Assembly: GCA_046351595.1 (NCBI GenBank)
Contig: JAXLYE010000009.1
Location: 186,001-250,000, forward strand
Source: JAXLYE01 sp046351595
GTDB taxonomy: Bacteria > Myxococcota_A > Polyangia > Palsa-1104 > JAEUJZ01
DNA length: 64,000 bases
Direction: 5' to 3'
The stretch's first letter is position 1. Every line of letters starts with the position of its first letter. The notes beneath the pieces are model-generated. The model saw only the letters and a list, made by a program, of their open reading frames with translations, ran no database searches and was not told where the DNA came from. Below are positions 1 through 8,772 of the stretch, piece by piece. The position numbers and the translations under genes were made by a program.

Positions 1-600
1 CAGCTTCTCGCCGTAGCGCGACAGCTCGAAGCGCGGGTCGATGCCCTCGCGCACGACGTCGGCCAGGTCGTCGATGAACAGGCTCGCGAGGTGGCGCGCG
101 CGGTCGGTCGTGCCGAGCTCCCCGAACGCCCAGCCGATGGGATCGTCGTCGCGGATTTCGGGGGCGGCGGGGGCGGCCGGGTGGGGCAAGGCGGCGGCGA
201 AGCGCGGGCCCTCGGGCAGGAAGCGGCGGCTGGCGATGCGCAGCGCGAGGCTGGGGTCGCGGCCCTGGAGGAAGCGCAGCACGGGCTCGATGGCGGCGAC
301 GTAGTCCTCGCCCTGCAAAAGGAAGCGGGCGATGGCGGGCGGCATCGGCGGAGCCTCGGCGGCCCGGCGCCCGCGCCCTTGCCCGCGCCCGACGATCCGC
401 CGCGCGCGCGCCGACAGCTCGTCGAGGATCTGCTGCAGGCCGGCGCGCGAGAACAGCCGCAGGAACAGCTCGAGCGAGAAGTCGGCCTGCACCACCTCGA
501 CGTCGGGCGCGTGGCGGCGCAGGCAGCCGGTCAGGTACGCCGTCGCCGGGTACGGCGTGTTCATCTGCGTCATCGGCGGGGTGATCAAGAGGAGCCGCAT
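1..600 (-). CDS. B12-binding-type radical SAM protein, N-terminal part
   Basis: The reading frame starts with ATG at 600 on the minus strand and stays open for 200 codons to the window edge, so the C-terminal part is missing. It opens with MRLLLITPPMTQMNTPYP followed by AYLTGCLRR, the usual beginning of cobalamin-binding-domain radical SAM proteins, where this segment forms the first strand of a Rossmann-like domain. The radical SAM CxxxCxxC motif would lie outside the window, so the enzyme class is inferred from the N-terminus only. A helical, Arg-rich linker follows. Substrate cannot be guessed. It stands alone, about 145 bp from the next gene on the same strand. Confidence 0.7.
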   Translation of the reverse strand, partial: MRLLLITPPMTQMNTPYPATAYLTGCLRRHAPDVEVVQADFSLELFLRLFSRAGLQQILDELSARARRIVGRGQGRGRRAAEAPPMPPAIARFLLQGEDYVAAIEPVLRFLQGRDPSLALRIASRRFLPEGPRFAAALPHPAAPAAPEIRDDDPIGWAFGELGTTDRARHLASLFIDDLADVVREGIDPRFELSRYGEKL

Positions 601-690
601 CGCGGCCGGCGAGCATAGCGCAGGCCGGCGCAGAACCCGAGCGCGCCGCAGCCGGACCCATGGGGACCGCCGCCGCGAGCAGGCGGGCCG

Positions 691-755
691 CCGTCAGCGG
701 CTGCCGTCAGCGGCTGCCGTCAGCGGCTGCCGTCAGCGGTTGCCGTCAGCGGTTG
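691..755. repeat. Five tandem copies of a 13-bp repeat overlapping a stop codon
   Basis: CCGTCAGCGGCTG occurs three times and CCGTCAGCGGTTG twice, head to tail. The last copy contains the stop codon (746-748) of the minus-strand gene that follows. The unit length is not a multiple of three. Confidence 0.9.
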
Positions 756-1051
756 AACAGGACGAGCGTGGAGAACCCGATCATCCCGATCAGGACCAGC
801 TGCACGACGGCGTGGGCGAGCAGCAGCCCGACCCGCGCGCCGCCGTGGATCAGCGACGCGGTCGACCGGAACAGCAGGACCGAACCGCCGACGAAGAACC
901 CGATCTGCAGGAGCACCGCCAGGATCATCCACGGCCCGACGGCCGCGGCGCCCTTGTGCGACGTCGCGCCGGCGATGAGCGCCGTGGTCAGGAACGCCAG
1001 GACGAGCGGCAGGAAGGACGCCAGGAGGCTGTGGCGTAGTGCGGTCCCCAT
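746..1051 (-). CDS. Small three-helix membrane protein, unknown
   Basis: A 101-residue protein with three strongly hydrophobic stretches, roughly residues 8-31, 35-61 and 69-99, joined by short polar loops; there is little else in it. It should sit in the cytoplasmic membrane. I recognise no family motif. The ATG at 1051 is preceded only by a weak purine stretch. The stop codon lies inside a 13-bp tandem repeat array. It is flanked by a radical SAM gene and an O-methyltransferase on the same strand, but the gaps (about 145 and 108 bp) do not argue for one operon. Confidence 0.6.
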   Translation of the reverse strand: MGTALRHSLLASFLPLVLAFLTTALIAGATSHKGAAAVGPWMILAVLLQIGFFVGGSVLLFRSTASLIHGGARVGLLLAHAVVQLVLIGMIGFSTLVLFNR

Positions 1052-1159
1052 GTCGACATTCTACCAGGCAACGGGGTCCCCAAGGGCGGCGGCGCAGGTT
1101 GAGGAGGTCTGTGTGATCACGCTCGCATGCACGCGCGAGGCCGGCATGCCCGCGTCCTG

Positions 1160-2320
1160 CTACACCGCGCAGGCCTCGATCATCGAGTACGGCGACGGCG
1201 TCGGGATGACGCGCCGCAGCTCGAACCCGGCGGCGCGCAAAAGTGCCGTAAACTCCTCCGCCGTGCGCTCACGACCGCCGGTCAGCGCGAGCATGCAGAC
1301 GTCCATCATCTTGGCCAGCGCCGGTCCGTTCCCCGGTGGCACCAGCATCTCGACGATGAGGAGCATGCTGCCGGGCGCCGCTGCCGCGCGACAGGCCCGC
1401 AGGATGCGCAGGCACTCCTCGTCCGTCCAGTCGTGCAGGATCCACTTCAAGAGGTATGCGTCGTGGCCCGCGGGCACCGAGGTGAAGAAGTCGCCGGCCA
1501 CCAGCTCGGCGCGCTCGGCCAGACCCGGCGCCGCGAGCGTCCCCTCGGCGCGCGCGCGCGCGATGACCGACGGCTGGTCGAGCAGGGTGCCGTGCAGGTG
1601 CGGGTTCGCCTCGAGGATCGCGGCCAGCAGCGCTCCGGTGCCGCCGCCGATGTCGACCAGGCTGCGGAGCTTCGAGAAGTCATAGGCGCTTACCACGATT
1701 GGGTGCAGCATCTTCGCGCCTGCGCTCATCGCCGCGTCGAAGCTCGCGCTGTACGCGGGGTGCTCGGCGTACCAGGCGAAGAAGCTCTTTTTGTGTACGT
1801 TCTCATGCACGGTCTTGCCGTTGCGGATCGTCCCCAGGATCGGCGCCCAGTTGCTCCACTGCCACTCCGAGGAGCCGTAGCGCACCCAGCTCCGCAGCGA
1901 CCCCGGGACGTCGGTACACAGCGTCTCGGCCAGCGGCGTGAGCGCGAACCGGTGACCCGGCTCCTCCCGGAAGATGCCGGCGGAGGCGAGCGCGCGCAGC
2001 ACCCGGTACAGCGCGTCCTCGCTCGCGTCGACCGCGGCGGCCAGCGCGGACACCGGGCGCGGCCCGTCGCGCAGCAGATCCGAGAGGCCGAGCTCCGCCG
2101 CCACGAACAGGCAGCGCGACAGCACCAGCGCGCCCGTGGTCAGGTTCATCATCACCGCCGCCGGGGGCAGGCCCGACTCCTGCAGCGCGGCGTGCGGATC
2201 GAGGACGGTCGCGATGGGCGCCAGATCGGGCTTTGTCTCGGGCGGTGACAAGGGTGCGGACGAAGGGAATGGAGACGCAGGGGATCCGGGCGGTACCTGC
2301 GGCGTACTCGTGCTCTTCAT
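1160..2320 (-). CDS. SAM-dependent O-methyltransferase (hydroxyneurosporene/plant-O-MT type)
   Basis: 386 residues with the layout of the class of small-molecule O-methyltransferases that includes hydroxyneurosporene and polyketide methyltransferases. A winged-helix dimerisation domain occupies about residues 55-150, followed by the SAM-binding domain with motif I (LVDIGGGTGALLAAIL) and the diagnostic WILHDWTDEECLRIL, whose His is the usual catalytic base region. The first 45 residues are a Pro/Ser-rich extension. The start ATG has an AGGAG ribosome site. It lies 39 bp downstream of the partner-switch gene at 2360-2728 on the same strand and could be its last operon member. The methyl acceptor is unknown; an A-T-R NRPS-like gene lies 6 kb upstream, so a role in secondary metabolism is possible. 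Confidence 0.88.
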   Translation of the reverse strand: MKSTSTPQVPPGSPASPFPSSAPLSPPETKPDLAPIATVLDPHAALQESGLPPAAVMMNLTTGALVLSRCLFVAAELGLSDLLRDGPRPVSALAAAVDASEDALYRVLRALASAGIFREEPGHRFALTPLAETLCTDVPGSLRSWVRYGSSEWQWSNWAPILGTIRNGKTVHENVHKKSFFAWYAEHPAYSASFDAAMSAGAKMLHPIVVSAYDFSKLRSLVDIGGGTGALLAAILEANPHLHGTLLDQPSVIARARAEGTLAAPGLAERAELVAGDFFTSVPAGHDAYLLKWILHDWTDEECLRILRACRAAAAPGSMLLIVEMLVPPGNGPALAKMMDVCMLALTGGRERTAEEFTALLRAAGFELRRVIPTPSPYSMIEACAV

Positions 2321-2359
2321 GCTGCGCTCTCCTGCCGCCGGCCTCCCGCGGGAGGCTGC

Positions 2360-2728
2360 CTACGCACTGACGACGGTGATATGCGTCAGAGGCTGGGTGA
2401 TGGCGATGATGCAGCGGAAGGTGATGCGCTGCGACTCCATGGCCTTGTCGTACTTGATCACGGTATCGATCTTGTTGTCGTCCAGCTCCTTGATGAGGGA
2501 GAGGATCGGCTGCAGCGTCGCGGAGTTTATGTACTCAAGCTGCCGGAAGTCCATGGTGACCTTCTTCCCTTGCAGCCGCGGGGCAAGCCCCTTCAGGAAA
2601 GGGCCGACGCTCAGCTCGGGAGACTGGATCTCGCTCATCCCGCTCCACTCGACCGTCGCGCTGTCGCCGTCGTAGCTGACCTGGATCGACAGGTCTTCCT
2701 CTGTGAAACACTGCTTCTCTGGGCTCAT
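2360..2728 (-). CDS. STAS/SiaC-like regulatory phosphoprotein (partner-switch antagonist)
   Basis: 122 residues. The central segment VTMDFRQLEYINSATLQP resembles the SiaC/DUF1987 and STAS antagonist proteins: a beta strand ending in Asp, an Asn-Ser before a helix, with the Ser or Thr being the usual phosphorylation site. Such proteins are phosphorylated by a RsbW/SiaB-type kinase and dephosphorylated by a PP2C-type phosphatase, and in one state capture a target protein. Here the kinase candidate overlaps it by 4 bp (ATGA, 2725-2728) and the phosphatase is the C-terminus of the next gene up, so all three components are present. The target is not evident. Assignment rests on motif and context. 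Confidence 0.7.
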   Translation of the reverse strand: MSPEKQCFTEEDLSIQVSYDGDSATVEWSGMSEIQSPELSVGPFLKGLAPRLQGKKVTMDFRQLEYINSATLQPILSLIKELDDNKIDTVIKYDKAMESQRITFRCIIAITQPLTHITVVSA

Positions 2729-3192
2729 GCTAGACCTCGGGTGGCCCGCACCGTCAGGACCTGGTTTTCGTAGCTGAAGCTGAGGTTGAAGTCGCCCTCG
2801 TACCCGATTCGGTACAGGCCGAGCTGGCTGCCGTGCGACGACCCGGACAGGAGCTCCTGCAGCCTCTTCAGATAGAACTGCTCGCGGTTCTGGGACTGCG
2901 ACATCTGCTCGATGCGTCGCTGTACCTCGTAGATGCGCTCCTGTGACTTCAGCCCGTTCGACACCTCGATGGTGACCTGGCTGTTGCTCACCGTGATGGA
3001 GAACCGGGCGTTTGGAGCCGTCGGTGTCTGCTCGCCGTACTTGATGGCGTTCCCGACCAGCTCCGTAGCCACCATGGCGGCTGCGTAGCGCACCGGCTCT
3101 GCCTGATCGGCCAGGACCTCTTCCACGAGCCGCCGCACGTTCCGGACGAACTGCCACGTCGCTGGAATCTCGAGTGTGAGGTTCCTAGACAT
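2725..3192 (-). CDS. RsbW/SiaB-like HATPase serine kinase
   Basis: 155 residues of a GHKL-fold ATPase. The N box TELVGNAIKYG is clear and a glycine-rich G2-like stretch (GSQLGLYRIGYEG) follows. Between them is a helical insert (ERIYEVQRRIEQM) also seen in SiaB/DUF6272-type proteins. Family members phosphorylate a small antagonist protein or act as anti-sigma factors. It overlaps the upstream giant kinase gene by 8 bp and the downstream antagonist by 4 bp, so the three are translationally coupled. The ATG at 3192 has a strong GGAGGAG site. Whether it controls a sigma factor or another effector is open; no sigma factor gene is next to it. Confidence 0.75.
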   Translation of the reverse strand: MSRNLTLEIPATWQFVRNVRRLVEEVLADQAEPVRYAAAMVATELVGNAIKYGEQTPTAPNARFSITVSNSQVTIEVSNGLKSQERIYEVQRRIEQMSQSQNREQFYLKRLQELLSGSSHGSQLGLYRIGYEGDFNLSFSYENQVLTVRATRGLA

Positions 3193-6100
3193 GGGTCGAC
3201 TCCTCCGCGGCGCGCTTGATCGCGATGAGGGTCATGTCGTCCTTGATGGTGTAGGGCTTCAGGTGCTCCAAGATGCGCTCGATGATGGTCGCGGGCGTCG
3301 GATCGCTCTGCACGGCCTCCTCGAACAGGCGCATGAGCCCTGCTGTGTACAAGAAGCGTCGCCTGTCCATCCTCGCTTCGGTAATTCCGTCGGTGAACAG
3401 GAGCATGATGTCTCCGGGCTCGACCCTCAGCTCCTCTTCCGGGAGCAGGCCCGAGATGTCCGCCTTCAGCCCGAGCCACACGCCCTGGGTTTCGATCTGC
3501 TCGATCTTCCTGCTCGCCGCGCGGTAGATCAGGATGTCCTGGTGCAGGCCGGCGTAACGGACGGTGCCGCCGTCGAAGCACAGGGCGGTGATGGTCATAT
3601 ACTGCTCGCGGCCGATCTGACTCAGGTTGCTGTGCAGGGCGGCGTTGGCCAGCGCCAGGATCTGCGCCGGGCGCAGCGGCGACCGTGCACTCTGCAGCGT
3701 CTCGACGACGGCGCGGATCGCGGTCTGCACCATCATCATGCACAGGCCGGCGGTGACGCCGTGGCCGGAGACGTCGCCGATGAGCAGCCAATGGCTCCCT
3801 GCCGCGTGCACCAGGTCGTAGTAGTCGCCGCCGACGTTGGCGGCGGGGCGCATCACCGCGCTCATCTCGTAGCCGGGCATCTCCGGCTGGGTTGGCAGCA
3901 GCACCGTCTGGATCTTGCGCGCGAGATCCATCTCGCTCCACAGCTCGGCCAGCGCGCGGCTCAGCTGCTCCGTGCGCTGCGCGACCTGCTGCTCCAGGGA
4001 CTCGTTGACCTTCTGCAGCTGCTCGGTCGCGTCCTTGAGGCTGGAGTATAAAAGCGCGTTCTCTACCGAGATCGCGGCCTGCACCGATAGCATCTGCAGG
4101 AGCTCGACGCGCTCGCCGGTGAAGGCGTTGCTAGTGACGTTGTTCTCCAGGTACATGACGCCGCACAGGCGGCCCTGGTTGATCAGCGGCAGGCCCAGGA
4201 TCGACTTCGGCTGCCGCGCAACGATGTACGGATCCGTGGCGAAGCGCGCATCGGCCTGCGCGTTGCTGATCACCACCGTCTCGCGTGTGCGCGCGACGTA
4301 GTGCACCACGCTGGCCGCGAGGTCGGAGCGCGAGTCGAGCGAGGCGTGGAGGTTGACCTCGATCTGCTCGGGGTTGAGCGCGATGGTCGCCTCGACCCAC
4401 AGCGCCTTGTCGCGCTGGAAGACGAGGAGGCCACGCTGCGCCCCGGCGGTGGCGAGGATGACCCGCATGACCTGGGCCAGGACCTTGTCCAGAACGATCT
4501 CGCTCGACAGCGCCTGCGCGGCGCGCATCACGCTGGCGACGTCGAGCTGCTGGCCCGGCATCCACAGCGTGGTCATCGTATCGGTGGCCTTGTCGCTCGG
4601 CGCCCGCATCGCCAGCGGCGCCTCGGGCTGGTCGACGATCCTGCGGTACTTCTTGTTGAGCTGCGCGACCTTGGCGCCGGCGCCCCAGCGCTCGTAGCCG
4701 TAGCGCGCTTCGGCCAGGTACGCGGCCGCCACGCGCGTCTTGCCCTGGGCCAGGTGGAAGCGCGCGCACAGCTCGTTGGCCAGCGCCTCGTGGTGGGGAA
4801 ACCCGTTCTCGCGCGCGGCGCTGATGGCCTGCTCGTAGAGGGACAGCGCGGTCGCAGGCTCCTGCGAGGCGCGCGCGAGCTCGGCTTGGACCAGCAGGTG
4901 GCGGTGCCGCTCGTTGACCGGGCTGCTCTGTGCGAGCTGGCCCAGCATGCCCACGGCCCGCTCCAGCGCCTCATTCGCCGGAGGCGGCAGCTGGCCGGTG
5001 CGCAGCCGCAGCGCCGAAAGCGACAGCGCCGCGTAGAAGGGGATGTCCGTGGTCCAGTGCATGCCGAGCGAGCTGGCGATACTCTTCTCCGCCATCTCCG
5101 CCATCTGCAGCGCGGTTTCATACTCCTCGTGCAGGTAGTGGAGCTGCAGCTTGAACGTGCCGTACAGGCAGCGTCCCGACAGGAAGCTCATCGCGTCGCA
5201 CTGCGCCAGCCACGCCGCTTCGTCGAAGCCGTCGCTGCTGAGCGAGGTCGGTGCCTTGGTCCGGCCCTGCAGGCACGCCACGGTCTGCTGCAGCAGCGTC
5301 AGCACCGCAGCTCCCATGCCGTCCTGCGTGCGCTTCATGGCCTGCAGGCCGCGCTCGATCTCGGCCCTCACCTCGTTCAGCGGGCTGCCGAGGCGGAGCT
5401 GGGTGTGCGGGTAGTAGCAGAACCCGAGAGAGGCGTAGACGAGGTCACCCGCCTCGAGCCCGGCCTGCTGCGCCTTCGTGAAGAAGGGCAGGGAGCTGCG
5501 CAGCGGCTCGCAGAACGGCGCGTAGATGCCGAACATCAGGTTGACCTTGCCCGCCGACTGGTGGGCCTCGGTCCGCTCGACCAGCTGCAGCGCCAGGCGC
5601 CCGAGCGCGAGCGCGTCGGCATAGCGCCCGAGCAGCCCGGCCAGCAGCAGACCGTAGGTGACGTAGCTCTGCGCGGAAGAAGAGGAGTGACCGTGGGTGA
5701 GCGCCAGCCGCACGCTCTTGGCGACGAGGAAGGCGGACAGCGGCGGGGCGACCTGGTAGGCCGACAGGCCCAGGTCCGCCAGGAGTCCGCTCACGGCCAG
5801 CTGCTCGGGGTCGGCCATCGGCTGGCTCGCGAGAACGGCGGCGATGGTGGTGCCGCTCATCCGCTGCTCGATGGCCATCACCTCGCCCATGAACGCCATC
5901 TGGCAGTCTTGCGCGGTCTGCGGCAGCTCGATCCAAAGGACGCGCAGGCCCTCCTGCCCCGCGAGCACCGCCTTCTGGAACTGGCCCTGGGACGTGTAAA
6001 GCATCATGCGCAGGTGCAGCACGTTGGCGCGCTGCAGATCGGTGCGCATGTGGCCCAGCATCGCGTCGATGCGCGCCTCGGCGCGGACGAAGTGGCCGGC

Positions 6101-8527
6101 GAAGTAATCGCACTCGACCAGCTCGAAGTAGAGCTCGTAGGCGAGGTCGTACTGCGCCTCCCAGCAGTCGGGGCCGAGCTGCGCCGCGCCGACCTCGAGG
6201 AGATCGACGGCCGCGGCGAACGCGGTCGCGGACTTGGCGACCCGCGCGGCCTGCAGGTTGAGCCGCACCAGGCCGGTGCGCTCCGCCGCCTCCGTGAGCC
6301 CGGCGGCGCCCGCGTTCAGGTGGTGGACCACGTCGAACAGCATCTGCGGGTGCGGCTCGCGCGCGAGCCTCTCACGCAGCAGTCGACCGATGGCCAGGTG
6401 CCGGTCCTGTCGCTCGGCCGGCGTGAGCAGCAGGTAGGCGGCCTGCTGCACGCGGTCGTGCAGGAAGCGGAAGGCGACACCGGACCCGGCCTCGGGCGAC
6501 GCGGCGCTGTCGTCGCTCGGCTCGGCGAGGGCGGGGTAGTCGGGGGCGAGCGGCAGCAGCAGCCCCTGCGCCAGCGCCGGTGTCAGCACCGAGTGTGCGT
6601 CCTCGGCCGGGCTGCCCGCGACGGCGGCGAGCGTCAGCAGATCGAAGTGGTAGCCGATGCAGGCCGCGGCGGCCAGGATGTGCTGGGTCGGCGCGGCGAG
6701 CCCCTGGATCTGGCGGCTCATGAACTCGGCGACGTTGTCCGTGATCGGCGCGGTCGCGATGGCCGCTGCATCCCACGTCCACTCGCCGCGGTCCGGATCG
6801 ATGCGCAGGAGCTTGGACGCGTGCAGCGTCAGCAGGAACTGGCTCAGGAAGAACGGGTTGCCGTGCGTCTTCTGCTCGAGCTGCCGGGCCAGCGCCTCCA
6901 GCTCGGGCGAGACAGGGTGCTTGAGCAGCTCGCACAGGTACTGCCGGATGCTGTCGAGATCGAGCGGGCCGACCGCGATCTCCGTGACCGTGCGGCTCTG
7001 CTTGCGCAGCGCCTCGAGCGTGGCAACGACCGGGTGCGCCGCGTCGACCTCCTCGCTGCGGTAGGTCGAGACGAGCAGCAGGTAGCCGCGCTCCTCGTCC
7101 GACAGCAAGAGACGCAGCAGCCACAGCGACGCGGCGTCCGCCCACTGCAGATCTTCAAGCAGCATCACCAGCGGGTGCTCGCTGCTGCAGAACACGCCTA
7201 CGAACGACTGCACTACGCTTCCGAAGCGGTGCTGCGCCTCGGTCGGGCCGAGCGGCGCGACCGCGGGCTGCGGACCGATGATGATCTCCAGCTCTGGCAT
7301 GAGGTCCGTCAGCAGCTTGCCGTTGACGCCGACTGCCTGGAGCAGGGCCGCTCGCTGCTGCTCGAGCCGGGCCGCGGACTGCATCAGGATGCGGCGGCAG
7401 AGCTCGCGGAACGCCTGCGTGAACGCCGTAAAGGGCAGCGAGCGTTGCCGCTGATCGAACTTTCCTGAGACGAGCTGACTGCCGCGCCGGGCGATCTCCG
7501 GTTCGAGCTCCTGCACCAGCGAGGACTTGCCCATGCCCGCCGGACCGGTGACCAGCACCAGCTCGGGTCGCCCGGCCTGCACGCGCTGTAGCGCGGCCAG
7601 AAGCTCCGCCACCTGGCGCTCGCGCCCGTAGAGCCGCTGCGGGAAGCTCAGGGTGGCGCTGGTGTCGTGCGTGCCGAGGACGAACGGCGCGATGGTGCCA
7701 TGCTGCTCGAGCTGCTGCAGGCACTCTTTCAGGTCCGCGATGAGGCCACGGGCGTGCTGGTAGCGCTCCTCCGGGTTCTTGGCCAGGAGCTTCATCACCA
7801 GCGCCGACACCTGCGCCGGGATCTCGCTGCGGCGCTGCGCCGGCGGGACCGCCGGCAGGGCGATGTGGTGATGCACCAGCTCCATCGCGTCGGTGCTCTG
7901 GAACGGCACGACGCCCGTGAGCATCTCGTAGAGCGTCACGCCCAGCGAGTAGAAGTCGGTGCGGTGATCCACGACGCGATTGGTCCGCCCCGTCTGCTCT
8001 GGCGACAGGTAGGCCAACGTCCCCTCAAGCGCGTTCGCGTTCGTGGCCGCCTGCGACTCCTGCGACTCCTGCGAGGCGATTCCGAAGTCGATCAGGTAGA
8101 CCCGCTCACTCTTCGGGTCGTAGAGGACGTTGTGAGGCTTGATGTCCTTGTGGACGATCCGGCGCTCGTGCAGAGACTCCAGGCTCTCCGCCAGCCTGAG
8201 CGCGATGGTCAGCACCGTAGAAACCGCGAGGGCGCCCTCGGCAATGCTGCGGCTGAGCGGCGGCGCGTCGATGCTCTGCACGATCAGCGCGAGGCCGTTG
8301 CCGAACTTCTCCAGCCCGTACGCCTTGATCACGCCCGGAATGTCCAGGCTGCGTAGGAGCGTGTACTCGTGCTGGAGCTTGGCCAGCTCGCGCGGGCGCG
8401 GGTGCTCGCTCTTCAACAGCTTGGCCACGATGGGGAGGTCGTCGGCAGCGCGCACGCCGCGGTAGACGAGTGTCTCGGCTCCCTCGTGGATTATCTCGGT
8501 CAATGTGTAGCCTGGCAACCCGCTCAT
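3185..8527 (-). CDS. Ser/Thr kinase-AAA ATPase-TPR-like-GAF-SpoIIE phosphatase fusion
   Basis: A 1780-residue cytoplasmic signalling protein. Order: eukaryotic-type protein kinase (about 1-265, catalytic HKDIKPHNVLYD, metal-binding DFGIAS), AAA/STAND ATPase with Walker A GPAGMGKSS near residue 327, a long helical solenoid (about 700-1300), a GAF domain (about 1340-1480), a coiled coil ending in RTEQLSRALAEL, and a PP2C/SpoIIE phosphatase (about 1530-1765, VGGDYYDL and LIGDVSGHGV). Myxobacterial relatives usually end in a histidine kinase; this one ends in a phosphatase, which fits its two downstream partner-switch genes. I chose ATG 8527 over an upstream TTG at 8548 because the kinase domain begins immediately and GGGGGA precedes it. 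A run of QES repeats sits in the kinase domain. Confidence 0.9.
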   Translation of the reverse strand: MSGLPGYTLTEIIHEGAETLVYRGVRAADDLPIVAKLLKSEHPRPRELAKLQHEYTLLRSLDIPGVIKAYGLEKFGNGLALIVQSIDAPPLSRSIAEGALAVSTVLTIALRLAESLESLHERRIVHKDIKPHNVLYDPKSERVYLIDFGIASQESQESQAATNANALEGTLAYLSPEQTGRTNRVVDHRTDFYSLGVTLYEMLTGVVPFQSTDAMELVHHHIALPAVPPAQRRSEIPAQVSALVMKLLAKNPEERYQHARGLIADLKECLQQLEQHGTIAPFVLGTHDTSATLSFPQRLYGRERQVAELLAALQRVQAGRPELVLVTGPAGMGKSSLVQELEPEIARRGSQLVSGKFDQRQRSLPFTAFTQAFRELCRRILMQSAARLEQQRAALLQAVGVNGKLLTDLMPELEIIIGPQPAVAPLGPTEAQHRFGSVVQSFVGVFCSSEHPLVMLLEDLQWADAASLWLLRLLLSDEERGYLLLVSTYRSEEVDAAHPVVATLEALRKQSRTVTEIAVGPLDLDSIRQYLCELLKHPVSPELEALARQLEQKTHGNPFFLSQFLLTLHASKLLRIDPDRGEWTWDAAAIATAPITDNVAEFMSRQIQGLAAPTQHILAAAACIGYHFDLLTLAAVAGSPAEDAHSVLTPALAQGLLLPLAPDYPALAEPSDDSAASPEAGSGVAFRFLHDRVQQAAYLLLTPAERQDRHLAIGRLLRERLAREPHPQMLFDVVHHLNAGAAGLTEAAERTGLVRLNLQAARVAKSATAFAAAVDLLEVGAAQLGPDCWEAQYDLAYELYFELVECDYFAGHFVRAEARIDAMLGHMRTDLQRANVLHLRMMLYTSQGQFQKAVLAGQEGLRVLWIELPQTAQDCQMAFMGEVMAIEQRMSGTTIAAVLASQPMADPEQLAVSGLLADLGLSAYQVAPPLSAFLVAKSVRLALTHGHSSSSAQSYVTYGLLLAGLLGRYADALALGRLALQLVERTEAHQSAGKVNLMFGIYAPFCEPLRSSLPFFTKAQQAGLEAGDLVYASLGFCYYPHTQLRLGSPLNEVRAEIERGLQAMKRTQDGMGAAVLTLLQQTVACLQGRTKAPTSLSSDGFDEAAWLAQCDAMSFLSGRCLYGTFKLQLHYLHEEYETALQMAEMAEKSIASSLGMHWTTDIPFYAALSLSALRLRTGQLPPPANEALERAVGMLGQLAQSSPVNERHRHLLVQAELARASQEPATALSLYEQAISAARENGFPHHEALANELCARFHLAQGKTRVAAAYLAEARYGYERWGAGAKVAQLNKKYRRIVDQPEAPLAMRAPSDKATDTMTTLWMPGQQLDVASVMRAAQALSSEIVLDKVLAQVMRVILATAGAQRGLLVFQRDKALWVEATIALNPEQIEVNLHASLDSRSDLAASVVHYVARTRETVVISNAQADARFATDPYIVARQPKSILGLPLINQGRLCGVMYLENNVTSNAFTGERVELLQMLSVQAAISVENALLYSSLKDATEQLQKVNESLEQQVAQRTEQLSRALAELWSEMDLARKIQTVLLPTQPEMPGYEMSAVMRPAANVGGDYYDLVHAAGSHWLLIGDVSGHGVTAGLCMMMVQTAIRAVVETLQSARSPLRPAQILALANAALHSNLSQIGREQYMTITALCFDGGTVRYAGLHQDILIYRAASRKIEQIETQGVWLGLKADISGLLPEEELRVEPGDIMLLFTDGITEARMDRRRFLYTAGLMRLFEEAVQSDPTPATIIERILEHLKPYTIKDDMTLIAIKRAAEESTHV

Positions 8528-8772
8528 GCGGTCCCCCGCATCTATCAATAGGTGAAGCTGGAACCAGAAATATTATGCCGTTCAACGAGGGATTGGAAGC
8601 CTAATGGTCGATCCGGTCGCCGTTCTTTTCGGCGGTGGCGTCGGCGCTGTCGGCGGCGCATTGAGCGACCGGCGTTCAGTCTGAGCGGCCCTGGTGGTGC
8701 GGCACGAGCGCGGGCGATGTAGCGGTCATCACAGGACAGGCCGGGCAGGACCAAGCGGCCTCAATGCCCGTG

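Noticed and set aside
91..618. Open plus-strand frames over the first 600 bp
   Set aside because: They mirror the radical SAM frame on the minus strand, whose N-terminus is a recognisable family start; the plus-strand products are Arg/Ala/Gly-rich shadows.
4301..7468. 1055-codon plus-strand open frame opposite the giant kinase
   Set aside because: The product is an Arg/Leu/Gln/His-rich composition artefact of high-GC DNA; the minus strand has clear kinase, AAA, GAF and phosphatase motifs.
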